Part shown: in pieces, positions 7,131 through 16,188 of the stretch | How positions within the stretch are numbered: the first letter of the stretch is position 1 | Layout of the letters: every line of letters starts with the position of its first letter | NCBI GenBank assembly: GCA_013204495.1 | Contig: JABMNQ010000192.1 | Location: 1-19,723 of the forward strand | Direction of reading: 5' to 3' | DNA length: 19,723 nucleotides | Origin: Candidatus Pelagibacter sp. | Lineage (GTDB): Bacteria; Pseudomonadota; Alphaproteobacteria; Pelagibacterales; Pelagibacteraceae | The notes under the pieces: generated by a model | Seen by the model: the letters and a program-made list of their open reading frames with translations, nothing else | Database searches by the model: none | Told to the model about the DNA's origin: nothing | Translations under genes and position numbers: made by a program

Positions 7131-7958
7131 TTAATTCCATTTTGCTATTGGAGGTAAAGACATTAAAATACCTTCGACGTTACCACCTGTTTGTAGGCCA
7201 AATTTAGTTCCCCTGTCATAGAGTAAGTTGAATTCAGCATATCTGCCTCTTTTAATATACTGTATTTCCTTTTCTTTTGCAGTCCATTTCTTTTTATATT
7301 TGGAATTAATTATTGAGTTAAACAACATTTGAAAAGTAACTCCTAGGTCTGCTACAAATTTGAAATCTTTTTCCCAATTGTTTTTTTTGTAATCAAAAAA
7401 AATGCCACCAATACCTCTAGTTTCTTTTCTATGAGGAAGATAAAAATACTCATCACACCATTTTTTATATTTTTTATAAAACTTTTTATCATGACGATTA
7501 CACATTTTTTTTAACTCGTAATGGAGGAATTTTTTTTCTTTAGTGTCATTAATACAAGGTGTTACATCCATTCCACCCCCAAACCATCCATGCGTTGTGT
7601 AAATAAATCTTATATTGAAATGAATGGCAGGTACATGAGGGCTATTCATATGCATTACAACAGAAATTCCCGACGCCCAAAATCTTGGATCTTTAGCTGC
7701 TCCAGGTATTTTTTTACTCATTACTTTTGAAAACTTACCATATACTTCTGAGAAATTTACACCAACTTTTTCAAATACTTTACCATACTTTAAAATTCTA
7801 AATTCACCACCACCTTCATCTTTAGTTCCATTTCTTTTCCAAGTTTTAGATTTAAATTTTAATTTATTACTTTCTAATTTTTCAATGTCATTACAAATAG
7901 TATTTTGTAATAACCTAAACCAATTAGAGGTAATTTTTTTTTTAATTTCTTTATCCAT
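7131..7958 (-). CDS. hemF: Oxygen-dependent coproporphyrinogen III oxidase
   Basis: This 275-residue enzyme uses oxygen to decarboxylate coproporphyrinogen III to protoporphyrinogen IX in haem synthesis. Family signatures are DEGGGEFRILKYGKVFEKVGVNFS, FWASGISVVMH, the WFGGGMDVTPC segment and the terminal FGLQTGGNVEGILMSLPP. The length is slightly below the usual 300. An oxygen-dependent enzyme fits an aerobic lifestyle. The gene shares one base with the trmL stop (TAATG), suggesting coupled translation, and sits next to petABC, which needs haem for cytochromes b and c1. Confidence 0.97.
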   Translation of the reverse strand: MDKEIKKKITSNWFRLLQNTICNDIEKLESNKLKFKSKTWKRNGTKDEGGGEFRILKYGKVFEKVGVNFSEVYGKFSKVMSKKIPGAAKDPRFWASGISVVMHMNSPHVPAIHFNIRFIYTTHGWFGGGMDVTPCINDTKEKKFLHYELKKMCNRHDKKFYKKYKKWCDEYFYLPHRKETRGIGGIFFDYKKNNWEKDFKFVADLGVTFQMLFNSIINSKYKKKWTAKEKEIQYIKRGRYAEFNLLYDRGTKFGLQTGGNVEGILMSLPPIAKWN

Positions 7959-8419
7959 TATTTAATAAAATTAGTTTGTCTTAAATTTTCAGAAAGAATT
8001 ATAGCAACTGAAGAGGCTATATTTAAAGATCTTTTATTATCCATCATAGGTATTTTTAACCTATATTTTATAGAATTATGTACGTGATCTGGCACGCCAG
8101 CACTTTCTCTCCCAAATAATAATGTGTCATTACTCTCAAATTTGAATTTAGCATAAGAATCTGACGATTTAGTTGTCAATAATATAACTCGCTGATCTTT
8201 TTTTGATTTAAAAAATTCTTCTGAGCTTTGGTAAATTTTTATCATTTTTTCATCCATATAATCCATCACAACCCTTTTGAATCTTTTATCGTTGAATAAA
8301 AAACCGCATGGCTCAATTATTTCTAAATCAGCCCCCAAACATGCACATGTTCTAATAATGGCAGCTGTATTTTGAGGAATATCAGGTTCATATAAGGCTA
8401 TTTTGGGTCTCAAATTCAT
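7958..8419 (-). CDS. trmL: tRNA (cytidine/uridine-34-2'-O)-methyltransferase
   Basis: This 153-residue SPOUT-class methyltransferase has a length typical of TrmL, which methylates the wobble ribose of tRNA-Leu isoacceptors. The N-terminus IALYEPDIPQNTAAIIRTC, the SAM-knot motif LLFGRESAGVPD and the terminal NKRSLNIASSVAIILSE are hallmark TrmL motifs. It is the first gene of the leftward trmL-hemF-greA run and is divergent from petA across an 86-base gap. This neighbour order is common in alphaproteobacteria. Confidence 0.94.
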   Translation of the reverse strand: MNLRPKIALYEPDIPQNTAAIIRTCACLGADLEIIEPCGFLFNDKRFKRVVMDYMDEKMIKIYQSSEEFFKSKKDQRVILLTTKSSDSYAKFKFESNDTLLFGRESAGVPDHVHNSIKYRLKIPMMDNKRSLNIASSVAIILSENLRQTNFIK

Positions 8420-8461
8420 TGTTTATGTGTCATTGTTTCAGTAGAAAAAAAACTCTTTTCT

Positions 8462-8477
8462 TATATGAAATCATATA
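8462..8477. promoter_or_regulatory. 16-base palindrome upstream of petA
   Basis: TATATGA (8462-8468) and TCATATA (8471-8477) form a perfect inverted repeat around two A bases. It lies 28 bases before the petA start in the trmL/petA divergent gap and overlaps a possible -10 box TATATT (8474-8479) that lacks a recognisable -35 box. A dimeric regulator could bind here. In AT-rich DNA such a palindrome can also arise by chance. Confidence 0.35.
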
Positions 8478-8505
8478 TTAGATAACAGTATACAAAAAAC
8501 AAAAG

Positions 8506-9015
8506 ATGTCTGAAAAAAAACCTGAAAGAAGAGAATTTTTATTTACAGCCTCATATGCAGTTGGAGCTGTTGGAGTAGGGGCGGTTGTTTGGCCTTTAGT
8601 TGATCAAATGAACCCTGATGCTTCAGTAAAAGCATTAGCTAGTACGGAAGTTGATGTGAGTTCAGTTAAACTAGGTAAAACAATCACTGTACTTTGGAGG
8701 GGAAAGCCAGTTTTTATTAAAAGAAGAACACCCGAAGAAATAGCCGAAGCGAGAGCGGTAAAATTAGAAGATTTAAAAGATCCTCAAAAAGATGAGGATA
8801 GAGCAAAAAATCCTGAGTGGCTTGTGATGGTTGGTGTTTGTACCCATTTAGGATGTGTACCTTTAAATGATAAAGGAGATTACAATGGTTGGTTCTGTCC
8901 ATGCCATGGATCGCATTACGATACATCGGGAAGAATTAGAAAAGGTCCTGCACCCACAAACATGGAAGTTCCAAAATATGAATTTGTTAATAGCAACACA
9001 ATTAAAATCGGATAG
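8506..9015 (+). CDS. petA: Ubiquinol-cytochrome c reductase, Rieske iron-sulfur subunit
   Basis: This 169-residue Rieske protein takes the first electron from ubiquinol in the bc1 complex. Box 1 CTHLGC gives Cys112 and His114, and box 2 CPCHGS gives Cys131 and His134, as 2Fe-2S ligands; Cys117 and Cys133 would form the stabilising disulfide. The N-terminus has RREFLF, a twin-arginine export motif, just before the single membrane anchor (about 14-33). The protein is anchored in the inner membrane with its cluster domain in the periplasm. petB follows after 9 bases. No Shine-Dalgarno sequence precedes the ATG. Confidence 0.98.
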   Translation: MSEKKPERREFLFTASYAVGAVGVGAVVWPLVDQMNPDASVKALASTEVDVSSVKLGKTITVLWRGKPVFIKRRTPEEIAEARAVKLEDLKDPQKDEDRAKNPEWLVMVGVCTHLGCVPLNDKGDYNGWFCPCHGSHYDTSGRIRKGPAPTNMEVPKYEFVNSNTIKIG

Positions 9016-9024
9016 TAGATAGTT

Positions 9025-10284
9025 ATGAGTGATCACGAGTACGCACCAAAATCAAAATTTGGAAAATGGTTTAATGATAGACTTCCACTTTTAACACTTG
9101 CTAGTCATTTAACTGATTACCCAACTCCAAAAAATTTAAATTACTGGTGGACATTTGGAGGAATTTTAACTTTTTGTTTAATCACGCAAATCGTTACAGG
9201 TTTAACTTTGGCTATGCATTACATCGCTCATGTGGACATGGCTTTTGAGAGCGTTGAGCATATTATGAGAGATGTAAACTACGGATGGTTAATAAGATAT
9301 ATCCATGCAAATGGTGCCTCGATGTTTTTCTTAGCGGTATATATCCATATATTTAGATCTTTATTTTATGGATCATATAAATCGCCTAGAGAAATAATTT
9401 GGATTATTGGAATAATAATTTATCTTTTAATGATGGCCGCTGCATTCATGGGCTATGTTTTACCATGGGGCCAAATGAGTTTTTGGGGTGCAACTGTAAT
9501 TACCAATCTCTTTAGTGCAATCCCTTTAGTGGGCGAGGGAATAGTGAATTGGTTATGGGGTGGTTATTCAGTTGATAATCCAACTTTAACAAGATTTTTT
9601 ACACTTCACTACTTATTACCATTTTTAATTTTAGGTTTAGTAGTTCTTCATATTTGGGCTTTACACGTTCCTGGAAATAACAATCCAGTAGGGATTGATG
9701 TTAAAAAACCGTCTAAGGATACCGTACCATTTCATCCATACATCGTTATTAAAGATGCTTTTGCATTACTAATGTTTATGATTATTTTTGCATTCTTTGT
9801 ATTTTATTCACCAAATATTTTAGGTCATGCAGATAATTATATTGAAGCAAACCCAATGGTAACACCAGCTCATATTGTTCCAGAGTGGTACTTGCTACCT
9901 TTTTATGCCATCTTAAGATCTGTGCCTGATAAATTATTAGGAGTAATAGCAATGTTATCTGCAATTTTAATTTTAGCTGCTCTGCCTTGGTTGGATACTT
10001 CAAAAATTAGATCTGCAGTATTTAGACCTCTTTACAAGCAATTTTATTGGATACTAGTAGTGGATGTATTAGTTCTAGGTTATGTGGGTGCAATGCCAGC
10101 TGAAGGGCTTTACTTATTAATTGCCAGGGTTGCCACAGCTTATTACTTTATTCATTTTTTAATAATCTTACCGGTATTAGGATTTAAAGAAAAAACTATA
10201 CCCTTACCTTTAAATATTACAGAACCAGTACTTGGAGGAATGCCAATGGCATCAGCTGTTAAAAAAAAAGAAAGTTTAAATTAA
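9025..10284 (+). CDS. petB: Cytochrome b of the bc1 complex
   Basis: This 419-residue integral membrane protein carries the two b haems and both quinone sites of the bc1 complex. The haem ligand pairs His94/His108 and His195/His209 have the H-x13-H spacing of proteobacterial cytochrome b. The PEWY motif of the ubiquinol oxidation site is at residues 286-289. The hydrophobic segments fit the usual eight transmembrane helices. It is the middle gene of petABC, with the petC start 4 bases after its stop. Confidence 0.98.
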   Translation: MSDHEYAPKSKFGKWFNDRLPLLTLASHLTDYPTPKNLNYWWTFGGILTFCLITQIVTGLTLAMHYIAHVDMAFESVEHIMRDVNYGWLIRYIHANGASMFFLAVYIHIFRSLFYGSYKSPREIIWIIGIIIYLLMMAAAFMGYVLPWGQMSFWGATVITNLFSAIPLVGEGIVNWLWGGYSVDNPTLTRFFTLHYLLPFLILGLVVLHIWALHVPGNNNPVGIDVKKPSKDTVPFHPYIVIKDAFALLMFMIIFAFFVFYSPNILGHADNYIEANPMVTPAHIVPEWYLLPFYAILRSVPDKLLGVIAMLSAILILAALPWLDTSKIRSAVFRPLYKQFYWILVVDVLVLGYVGAMPAEGLYLLIARVATAYYFIHFLIILPVLGFKEKTIPLPLNITEPVLGGMPMASAVKKKESLN

Positions 10285-10288
10285 TTAA

Positions 10289-11068
10289 GTGAAAAATATT
10301 TTTAAAATAACTTATTTAATAGCCCTTATTTTAATAGGAGCAACACAAGTTAATGCAGCTGAAAAAGTAGATTTTTTAAAAACAGATTGGAGCTTCAAAG
10401 GTCTTTTTGGTAAATTTGATAGGGGTTCGCTTCAAAGAGGATATCAGGTTTATAAGGAGGTTTGTGCATCGTGCCATTCAATGAAATACTTAAGTTATAG
10501 AAATTTATTTGAACCAGGTGGACCAGAATTTACTGAAGAGCAGGCTAAAGCAATAGCAGCAAGTTTTGAGGTTAATGATGGACCCAATAATGATGGTGAA
10601 ATGTTTATAAGACCAGCAAAATTATCAGATAAATTTGTAATGCCGTTTGAAAATATTAAAGCAGCACAAGCAGCAAATGGAGGAGCTTATCCACCGGATA
10701 TGTCCGTACTAGCAAAAGCTAGAACTGGAGGTGTAGATTATATTTACTCATTGTTACTTGGTTATGAGGATGCTCCAAGTGGAGTGACGCTGGATGACGG
10801 TGTTTACTATAATAAGTATATGTACGGAAACAATATTAAGATGGCAGAACCATTGTCTGATGGTTTGGTGGAATATAGTGATGGCACTACAGCATCAAAA
10901 GAACAAATGGCAAAAGATGTTACGACATTTTTAATGTGGGCAGCGGAGCCACATTTAGAGAGTAGACACAAGATGGGCTTTAAAGCTATTTTATATTTAA
11001 TTATTTTAACTATTCTAGTTTACTTTAGTATGAAGAAAATTTGGTCACGCATTGAATCTGAAGTTTAG
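10289..11068 (+). CDS. petC: Cytochrome c1 of the bc1 complex
   Basis: This 259-residue protein starts with GTG, 4 bases after petB. An N-terminal signal peptide (about residues 1-23, ending VNA-AE) directs it to the periplasm. The haem c site is CASCH (59-63), and Met185 in IKMAEPLSDG is the likely axial ligand. A C-terminal anchor (ILYLIILTILVYF) is followed by a basic tail. Relatives often read MxPPLS here, so MAEPLS is slightly unusual. It passes electrons from the Rieske protein to a soluble or membrane cytochrome c. The last 24 bases overlap the convergent ychF gene. Confidence 0.97.
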   Translation: MKNIFKITYLIALILIGATQVNAAEKVDFLKTDWSFKGLFGKFDRGSLQRGYQVYKEVCASCHSMKYLSYRNLFEPGGPEFTEEQAKAIAASFEVNDGPNNDGEMFIRPAKLSDKFVMPFENIKAAQAANGGAYPPDMSVLAKARTGGVDYIYSLLLGYEDAPSGVTLDDGVYYNKYMYGNNIKMAEPLSDGLVEYSDGTTASKEQMAKDVTTFLMWAAEPHLESRHKMGFKAILYLIILTILVYFSMKKIWSRIESEV

Positions 11069-12118
11069 TATATCACCATCTTTAACAATATAATCTTTCC
11101 CTTCAAGTCTCATTTTTCCATTAGTTTTGGAATTTACCCAACCTTGATTTACTATGAAATCTTCGTATGCAATTGTTTCAGCTCTAATAAAACCTTTTTC
11201 AAAATCAGTATGTATTTCACCAGCTGCTTTTGGGGCAGTGCAGTTTTTCTGAATAGTCCAAGCTCTAGTTTCTTCAGGTCCTGATGTAAAATAGGTATCT
11301 AACTCTAAAATATTGTAGCCTTTTTGAATTAACATATTTAAACCAGTTCTTTTTAATCCAATCATCTCCATATAATTTTCTTTTTCTTCATTTTCCAACT
11401 GATTTATTTGGTTTTCAATATCAGCCGAAACTATTAGGGTATTTTTTTCACCAAATTTATCAATAAAAGCTTGTGTATAGTTATTTCCATTTTGAACGCT
11501 TACTTCATCAACGTTACATACAAAAATTTTAGGCTTCAAAGATAACAAGCTGCTTTGGTTTAGTAGTTTTTTTTCAAATTGGTCCCGAAGAATTTGGATA
11601 TCCTTAGCGTTATTTATGCAATCCAATGCAACTTCTAGTATTTTAATCTGTTCCTCGTCAACATTTTTTTTATTATTCTTTTCTAATCTTTTTTGTATCG
11701 ATTCAAGATCTGCTAGCATCATCTCTGTTTCAATGATTTCTAAATCTCTCACAGGATCTACGGTAGGGTTCACATTTTGGATATCGTCAGAGTCAAAACA
11801 TCTAATCATGTGGATTACAGCATCAACTTCTCTTATGTGGGATAAGAATTTATTTCCTAAACCTTCGCCTTTAGAGGCGCCCTCCACTAGGCCTGCTATA
11901 TCTACAAATTCTATAGTAGTGTTTATCTTTTTTTTTGACTTTGAAATTTCTACTAATTTATCTAATCTTTGATCTGGTACCGAAACAACGCCAACGTTTG
12001 GTTCTATTGTGCAAAAGGGAAAATTAGCTGCTTGTGCTTTGCTGGAATTTGTTAGTGCATTAAATAAAGTAGATTTTCCAACATTAGGCAATCCAACAAT
12101 GCCGCACTTAAAACTCAT
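11045..12118 (-). CDS. ychF: Obg-family ATPase YchF (EngD/OLA1)
   Basis: This 357-residue protein has the full YchF layout: P-loop GLPNVGKS (9-16), switch region NFPFCTIEPNVGVV, FVDIAGLVEGASKGEGLGN, and NVDE in place of the GTPase NKxD, which explains the family's ATP preference. A coiled coil lies in the middle and a C-terminal TGS domain includes SGPEETRAWT. YchF binds ribosomes and is linked to stress responses and translation. Its start overlaps the pth stop by one base, a widely conserved pairing. The 3' end overlaps petC by 24 bases. Confidence 0.97.
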   Translation of the reverse strand: MSFKCGIVGLPNVGKSTLFNALTNSSKAQAANFPFCTIEPNVGVVSVPDQRLDKLVEISKSKKKINTTIEFVDIAGLVEGASKGEGLGNKFLSHIREVDAVIHMIRCFDSDDIQNVNPTVDPVRDLEIIETEMMLADLESIQKRLEKNNKKNVDEEQIKILEVALDCINNAKDIQILRDQFEKKLLNQSSLLSLKPKIFVCNVDEVSVQNGNNYTQAFIDKFGEKNTLIVSADIENQINQLENEEKENYMEMIGLKRTGLNMLIQKGYNILELDTYFTSGPEETRAWTIQKNCTAPKAAGEIHTDFEKGFIRAETIAYEDFIVNQGWVNSKTNGKMRLEGKDYIVKDGDILNFRFNA

Positions 12119-12678
12119 TATTTATTATTTACTGTACTTGAAAATAAATCTAACTTTTTATCTAATAATATAGATATTGAATTAATAATATTATCAGTAA
12201 TTTTTTCTAATTGTAACATCTCATCTTCATCAAAATCTTTTAATACGTGGTCTGAAACATCAGCCTTAGTTTTAGGTCTTCCAATTCCAATTCTTACTCT
12301 AGAATAATCTTTTCCAATAAATTTATCTATAGACTCAATTCCGTTATGTCCCGCGCTGGACCCTGCAAACTTTGCTTTTACTTTTCCAAATTCAATATCT
12401 AGATCATCATGAAAGACAATCACATCTTCCGCATCAATCTTGAAGTATTCAATTAATTCCCTTATACAAATTCCAGAATTATTCATAAAGGTAAGAGGTT
12501 TTATTGCGTAAACTTTTTTATCCTTAATATTACCAGTCGTTAGCAATCCTTTGAATTTTGGTTTTTGTTTAGATAGTCGAAATTTTAGATTAAGTGCATC
12601 AATTAATTTGAAACCTATGTTGTGTCTGTTATTTTCGCTATCGGGTGTTGGATTTCCTAAACCTACAAATAAAAGCAT
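12118..12678 (-). CDS. pth: Peptidyl-tRNA hydrolase
   Basis: This 186-residue enzyme releases peptides from tRNAs dropped by stalled ribosomes. The opening LFVGLGNP, the catalytic His19 in ENNRHNIG, KPLTFMNNSG, HDDLDIEFG (catalytic aspartate) and SSAGHNGIESI are the standard Pth motifs. The gene lies 45 bases downstream of rplY, an arrangement common in bacteria, and overlaps the ychF start by one base. No Shine-Dalgarno sequence is visible upstream; an A-rich stretch precedes the ATG. Confidence 0.97.
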   Translation of the reverse strand: MLLFVGLGNPTPDSENNRHNIGFKLIDALNLKFRLSKQKPKFKGLLTTGNIKDKKVYAIKPLTFMNNSGICIRELIEYFKIDAEDVIVFHDDLDIEFGKVKAKFAGSSAGHNGIESIDKFIGKDYSRVRIGIGRPKTKADVSDHVLKDFDEDEMLQLEKITDNIINSISILLDKKLDLFSSTVNNK

Positions 12679-12723
12679 ATTTTTTTTAAATCGTATCTAG
12701 GAGACTTCACTATGATAAGTTGA

Positions 12724-13392
12724 TTATTTTTTTTCTTCAGCAACCTTTTTGACATCGCCATCTGCTGGTGCCGCCTCTTTGCCGTCTGCCGCCGCATCTT
12801 CGGCTGCTTCAGCTGGTTTTTCAGGCTCTTTCATAACTGTAGGAGCTGCCAATGTTGCAATTACAAAATCTCTGCCGATAATAGTTGGCGTAACACCCTC
12901 TTCTAATTTAATTGAAGAAATTTTGAAACTCTTCCCAATGTCCACTCCATCCAAGTCTATAGTTATTGCAGATGGAATTTTTTCACTCGGGCATTTTAAT
13001 TCAATTTTTCTTCTAACGATGTTTAATACCCCGCCTCTTTTTAAGCCCAGGGATGTTTCATGGTTAATAAATTCTACAGGCACTTCTATTCTAATTTTTA
13101 CACCTGGTACAATTCTAAGAAAATCAATATGAATTGGCTCATCTGACACTACATTGTAAATGATTTCTCTTGGTAAAACATTTTGAGGCTTACCATTTAA
13201 ATTAAGAGTTATAATATTTGATAGAAAACTTCCTTTTTCTATTAAAGATTTTAGGGTCTTTTTTAATACAGTAACTTTTTGATTTTGCTCTGGACCCCCG
13301 TAGATTATACCTGGAATATTACCAGCCAATCTAAGAGAACGAACATCTCCCTTTGATTTAGTTTCTCTAGTATTTACTTCAAGTGAATTCAT
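12724..13392 (-). CDS. rplY: 50S ribosomal protein L25/general stress protein Ctc (long form)
   Basis: This 222-residue protein is the long, two-domain L25/Ctc type that binds 5S rRNA. The N-terminal L25 domain (about 1-90) includes TRETKSKGDVRSLRLAGNIPGIIYG, and the C-terminal beta domain (about 95-185) includes EVPVEFI and GVDIGKSF. Residues 188-222 form an unstructured Ala/Glu/Asp/Lys tail. It is encoded by DNA far richer in GC than the rest of the window, with codons such as GCG, GGC and GTC that are rare nearby. A sequence like the 3' end of 16S rRNA directly precedes the ATG. It lies between prs and pth in a leftward cluster. Confidence 0.96.
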   Translation of the reverse strand: MNSLEVNTRETKSKGDVRSLRLAGNIPGIIYGGPEQNQKVTVLKKTLKSLIEKGSFLSNIITLNLNGKPQNVLPREIIYNVVSDEPIHIDFLRIVPGVKIRIEVPVEFINHETSLGLKRGGVLNIVRRKIELKCPSEKIPSAITIDLDGVDIGKSFKISSIKLEEGVTPTIIGRDFVIATLAAPTVMKEPEKPAEAAEDAAADGKEAAPADGDVKKVAEEKK

Positions 13393-13403
13393 AAAAAGGA
13401 GGT
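13393..13403 (-). promoter_or_regulatory. Anti-Shine-Dalgarno-like sequence directly before the rplY start
   Basis: On the rplY mRNA strand ACCTCCTTTTT immediately precedes the ATG. It resembles the pyrimidine-rich 3' end of 16S rRNA rather than a ribosome-binding site, so it could not base-pair with the ribosome in the usual way. Whether it has a function is unknown. Confidence 0.3.
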
Positions 13404-13436
13404 TTCTAGCTCAAGTTTCTTAATAACTCAAGATAA

Positions 13437-14369
13437 TTATTTAAATAAATCAGATACAGATGTTGAATTGGAAATTCTTTTAATTGCCTCTCCCATAAGG
13501 GTTGAAATAGGCAAAACTTCTATATTTTTAACATTTTTAATTTTATCATGGTTATCGATAGTATCTGTTATTATTAATTTTTTAATAACAGACTTTTTAA
13601 TTTTCTCTACAGCCTCTCCACTAAGAACACCGTGAGTAATATAAACAAAAACTTCTTTTGCGCCTCTATCTATTAGAGCTTTAGCTGCATTTACAATCGT
13701 TCCACTGGAATCAATTATATCATCAACTATAATGCAAGTTTTGCCTTTAACATTTCCTATCACGTTCATCACTTTTGATTGGCCTGGTTTAGGTCTTCTT
13801 TTATCCACGATAGCAAGGTCAGCATCTAAAATTTTACCAAGAGCTCTTGCTCGTTCTGTTCCACCAACATCTGGAGCAACACAAATAATATTTTTACTTT
13901 TAATATTTTTTTTAACATGTCTTGCAAAAATAGGTGTAGCAAATAAATTGTCTACAGGAATATCAAAGAAACCCTGAATCTGGCCCGCATGAAGATCTAC
14001 AGTAACAACTCTATCAGCACCTGCTTTAGTGATTAAATTGGAAACAAGTTTTGCCGAGATAGAAGTCCGTGGCACTACTTTTCGATCTTGTCTTGCATAT
14101 CCAAAATATGGAATAACAGCAGTAATATTTTTAGCCGAAGACCTTTTTAATGCATCAATACAAAGTAATAACTCCATTAAGTTATCATTCGCGGGTGAGG
14201 AGATTGATTGAATTATAAAGATACTGTTTCCTCTAATATTCTCATTAATTTCTATATAAATTTCACCATCAGAAAATTTTTTAATACTTGAATTAACAAG
14301 TTTAGTTTTTAAATATTTTGCGATATTTTTGCTTAGAGGTTTGTTGCTGTTTCCAGTTAATAATTTCAT
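13437..14369 (-). CDS. prs: Ribose-phosphate pyrophosphokinase
   Basis: This 310-residue class I PRPP synthetase transfers pyrophosphate from ATP to ribose-5-phosphate, supplying purine, pyrimidine, histidine, tryptophan and NAD synthesis. Motifs include the ATP-binding [20 protein letters not shown], the [20 protein letters not shown] segment, and the PRPP loop [13 protein letters not shown]. The length is normal. It lies 9 bases after pgeF. The 44-base gap to rplY holds a weak possible hairpin (TCTT-G-A, loop GTTA, T-T-AAGA) without a following U-tract, so I do not call a terminator. Confidence 0.97.
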   Translation of the reverse strand: MKLLTGNSNKPLSKNIAKYLKTKLVNSSIKKFSDGEIYIEINENIRGNSIFIIQSISSPANDNLMELLLCIDALKRSSAKNITAVIPYFGYARQDRKVVPRTSISAKLVSNLITKAGADRVVTVDLHAGQIQGFFDIPVDNLFATPIFARHVKKNIKSKNIICVAPDVGGTERARALGKILDADLAIVDKRRPKPGQSKVMNVIGNVKGKTCIIVDDIIDSSGTIVNAAKALIDRGAKEVFVYITHGVLSGEAVEKIKKSVIKKLIITDTIDNHDKIKNVKNIEVLPISTLMGEAIKRISNSTSVSDLFK

Positions 14370-14378
14370 GAGATATTA

Positions 14379-15140
14379 TTAATTAATCATAATTACTGAA
14401 ATATTTCTACCATAATCATTCTCCTTGCGGCCAATAGATCTTCTTGCGCTAAAAAAATTGTTTTTAGGCTTGAATGTATCCTTATTAATAATGTCAATTT
14501 TCTTTATATTTAGGGCTTTTAATTGAGAATAAATATATTTATTTAAACTAAAGTAGTTTTGATTGTTTATTCTTTTAAAAAAAATTCTATTTTTTTTATT
14601 CTTTTTAGTAAATCTCTTTATGAAATCTTCCTTTACTTCATAGCTATTTACAGAAATGCATGGTCCTATAGCGGCAGTAATATTTTTAGGAGAACAACCT
14701 TTTTTAATCATAAAATTTATAACCTTTATAACAATATCCTTGTATGCACCCTTCCAGCCAGCATGTATGGCAGCTATCATTTTTGTTTTCTCATCGTGTA
14801 TTAGTATAGGAGCACAATCAGCCGTTAGAACTGCTATTGGAAGATTTGCTCTATTTGTAATCAAGGCATCACCTTCAAATTTATTTCTCAGTATTTTTGA
14901 ATTTTTATCAATAAAGTGAAATTTATTACTATGAATCTGGTTTAGTAAAATAATTTTTTTAGACTTGGGGTTAATTATCTTTTTTACAATTGTAAGGTTT
15001 TTCAAAATATTTTTCTTCTTATCAGCTGATCCAGGCCCACAATTTAAACTCTTAAATATACCAGTGGATTTTCCACCTATTCTGTTGAAAAAAGCGTGGT
15101 TTATATTTTGAAATCTATTGAGTTTTTTTGACTTAATCAC
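14379..15140 (-). CDS. pgeF: Peptidoglycan editing factor PgeF / YfiH-type laccase-domain protein
   Basis: This 253-residue protein is of the YfiH/DUF152 family, historically called multicopper polyphenol oxidase. Members have been shown to remove miscognate residues from peptidoglycan precursors (E. coli PgeF) or to act as purine nucleoside phosphorylases; which applies here is open. Metal and active-site residues are visible in LNQIHSN, LTADCAPIL, AAIHAGWKG and AAIGPCIS. The start is GTG, preceded by AGGA, one of the few Shine-Dalgarno-like elements in the window. It overlaps the midA 3' end by 8 bases. Confidence 0.9.
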   Translation of the reverse strand: MIKSKKLNRFQNINHAFFNRIGGKSTGIFKSLNCGPGSADKKKNILKNLTIVKKIINPKSKKIILLNQIHSNKFHFIDKNSKILRNKFEGDALITNRANLPIAVLTADCAPILIHDEKTKMIAAIHAGWKGAYKDIVIKVINFMIKKGCSPKNITAAIGPCISVNSYEVKEDFIKRFTKKNKKNRIFFKRINNQNYFSLNKYIYSQLKALNIKKIDIINKDTFKPKNNFFSARRSIGRKENDYGRNISVIMIN

Positions 15141-16188
15141 TGTTAAATCCTAGCTTAAATTTATTTTTATGGTTTGTTATGAACATTACTTTAAATAAAT
15201 GACCCATTTGTTTTTCGTCAATTAATCTTTTAATTCTAAAAAAAACATCCGCCTTTGTACTAAATTGCATGTTTTTAGAAATTATCTCGGCACGCTCCAT
15301 TATACCAAGCTTTGTAAGAAACTGTTTTTGCGTTGTTATCAAAGAAGCAAAAGTACCGAATTTTTTAATCATTTTATCTATTAAGTCAAAGCTCAAATTG
15401 TAGGTTATATCTGAATTCCCAAAGCTTTCTAAGACATTACAGTATTTATGCTTTGAGACCGCCTGAAGAGTGTTTTTCATTTCTTTATCCGTATAGGCGT
15501 AATCAATTATTAAAATTCCTCCTTTATCATTTTTAATTTTATTGGTTATATTTTTTAAGTATTCGGCAGCTTGAGGAGAATACTCAATAAATTTTTGCTT
15601 ATGTGAAATTTTAAATTTGATTTCTTTTTCAAATCTTTCCATATTAAATGGAATATCCACATATTCTTTATTTGCTTTGCTTTTAAATTTGACGTGCCTT
15701 TCATGCCATTTTTTTCCTTTTTTTATAAATTGTTTAATTGGTAACGCATCAAAAAATTCATTTGCGAGGAAAATACATTGAGAGTTATTCAATTCATTTA
15801 AATTATTTAGCCATGTGATTTTCTTACTATTAATAGTAGCTTTTTGGGTTTTTCTGAGTAACTTACTTTTTTCTAAAATATTAATATTGCAAGCGTCTTC
15901 AAACTTTGGAAATTTGGAAAATGTTGCAACTAAAATTTTCATCATTTCACCATTGCCAGCTCCCAATTCTATTAAATTAAATTTTTCAGGACAATTTAGT
16001 TTCTCCCAAAATGAAATTACCCAAATTGCTATCATTTCAGAAAACAGTACCGATATATTGGGAGCTGTTATAAAATCACCCTTTGCGCCAAAAGGATCTT
16101 TTTTAATATAATAGCCAAATTTTTCGTTATAGAGAGACTCCTCTATAAAGTTATCTAAGGTAATTAGATCGTCATTTTTGATTTTCAT
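15133..16188 (-). CDS. midA: SAM-dependent methyltransferase, MidA/NDUFAF7 family
   Basis: This 351-residue member of the former DUF185 family is related to mitochondrial NDUFAF7, which dimethylates an arginine of a complex I subunit during assembly. The family signatures are NEKFGYYIKKDPFGAKGDFITAP near the N-terminus, the SAM-binding NLIELGAGNGEMM, FLANEFFDALPI, and the late GILIIDYAY. An equivalent role for bacterial members is inferred from homology only. Its start lies inside the lgt coding region (17-base overlap) and its end overlaps pgeF by 8 bases. The lgt-midA-pgeF order is widespread in alphaproteobacteria. Confidence 0.88.
   Translation of the reverse strand: MKIKNDDLITLDNFIEESLYNEKFGYYIKKDPFGAKGDFITAPNISVLFSEMIAIWVISFWEKLNCPEKFNLIELGAGNGEMMKILVATFSKFPKFEDACNINILEKSKLLRKTQKATINSKKITWLNNLNELNNSQCIFLANEFFDALPIKQFIKKGKKWHERHVKFKSKANKEYVDIPFNMERFEKEIKFKISHKQKFIEYSPQAAEYLKNITNKIKNDKGGILIIDYAYTDKEMKNTLQAVSKHKYCNVLESFGNSDITYNLSFDLIDKMIKKFGTFASLITTQKQFLTKLGIMERAEIISKNMQFSTKADVFFRIKRLIDEKQMGHLFKVMFITNHKNKFKLGFNSD

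Noticed and set aside
11616..11972. Open frame of 118 codons on the plus strand inside ychF
   Set aside because: It lies opposite highly conserved YchF coding sequence and has no motif or upstream signal.
12749..13132. Open frame of 127 codons on the plus strand, rich in Ser/Ala, opposite rplY
   Set aside because: It is the antisense shadow of the GC-rich L25 tail; L25 on the minus strand is unmistakable and the plus frame resembles no protein family.
13398..13402. GGAGG on the plus strand as a ribosome-binding site
   Set aside because: No plus-strand start codon or open frame follows at a suitable distance; it is the complement of the sequence before rplY.
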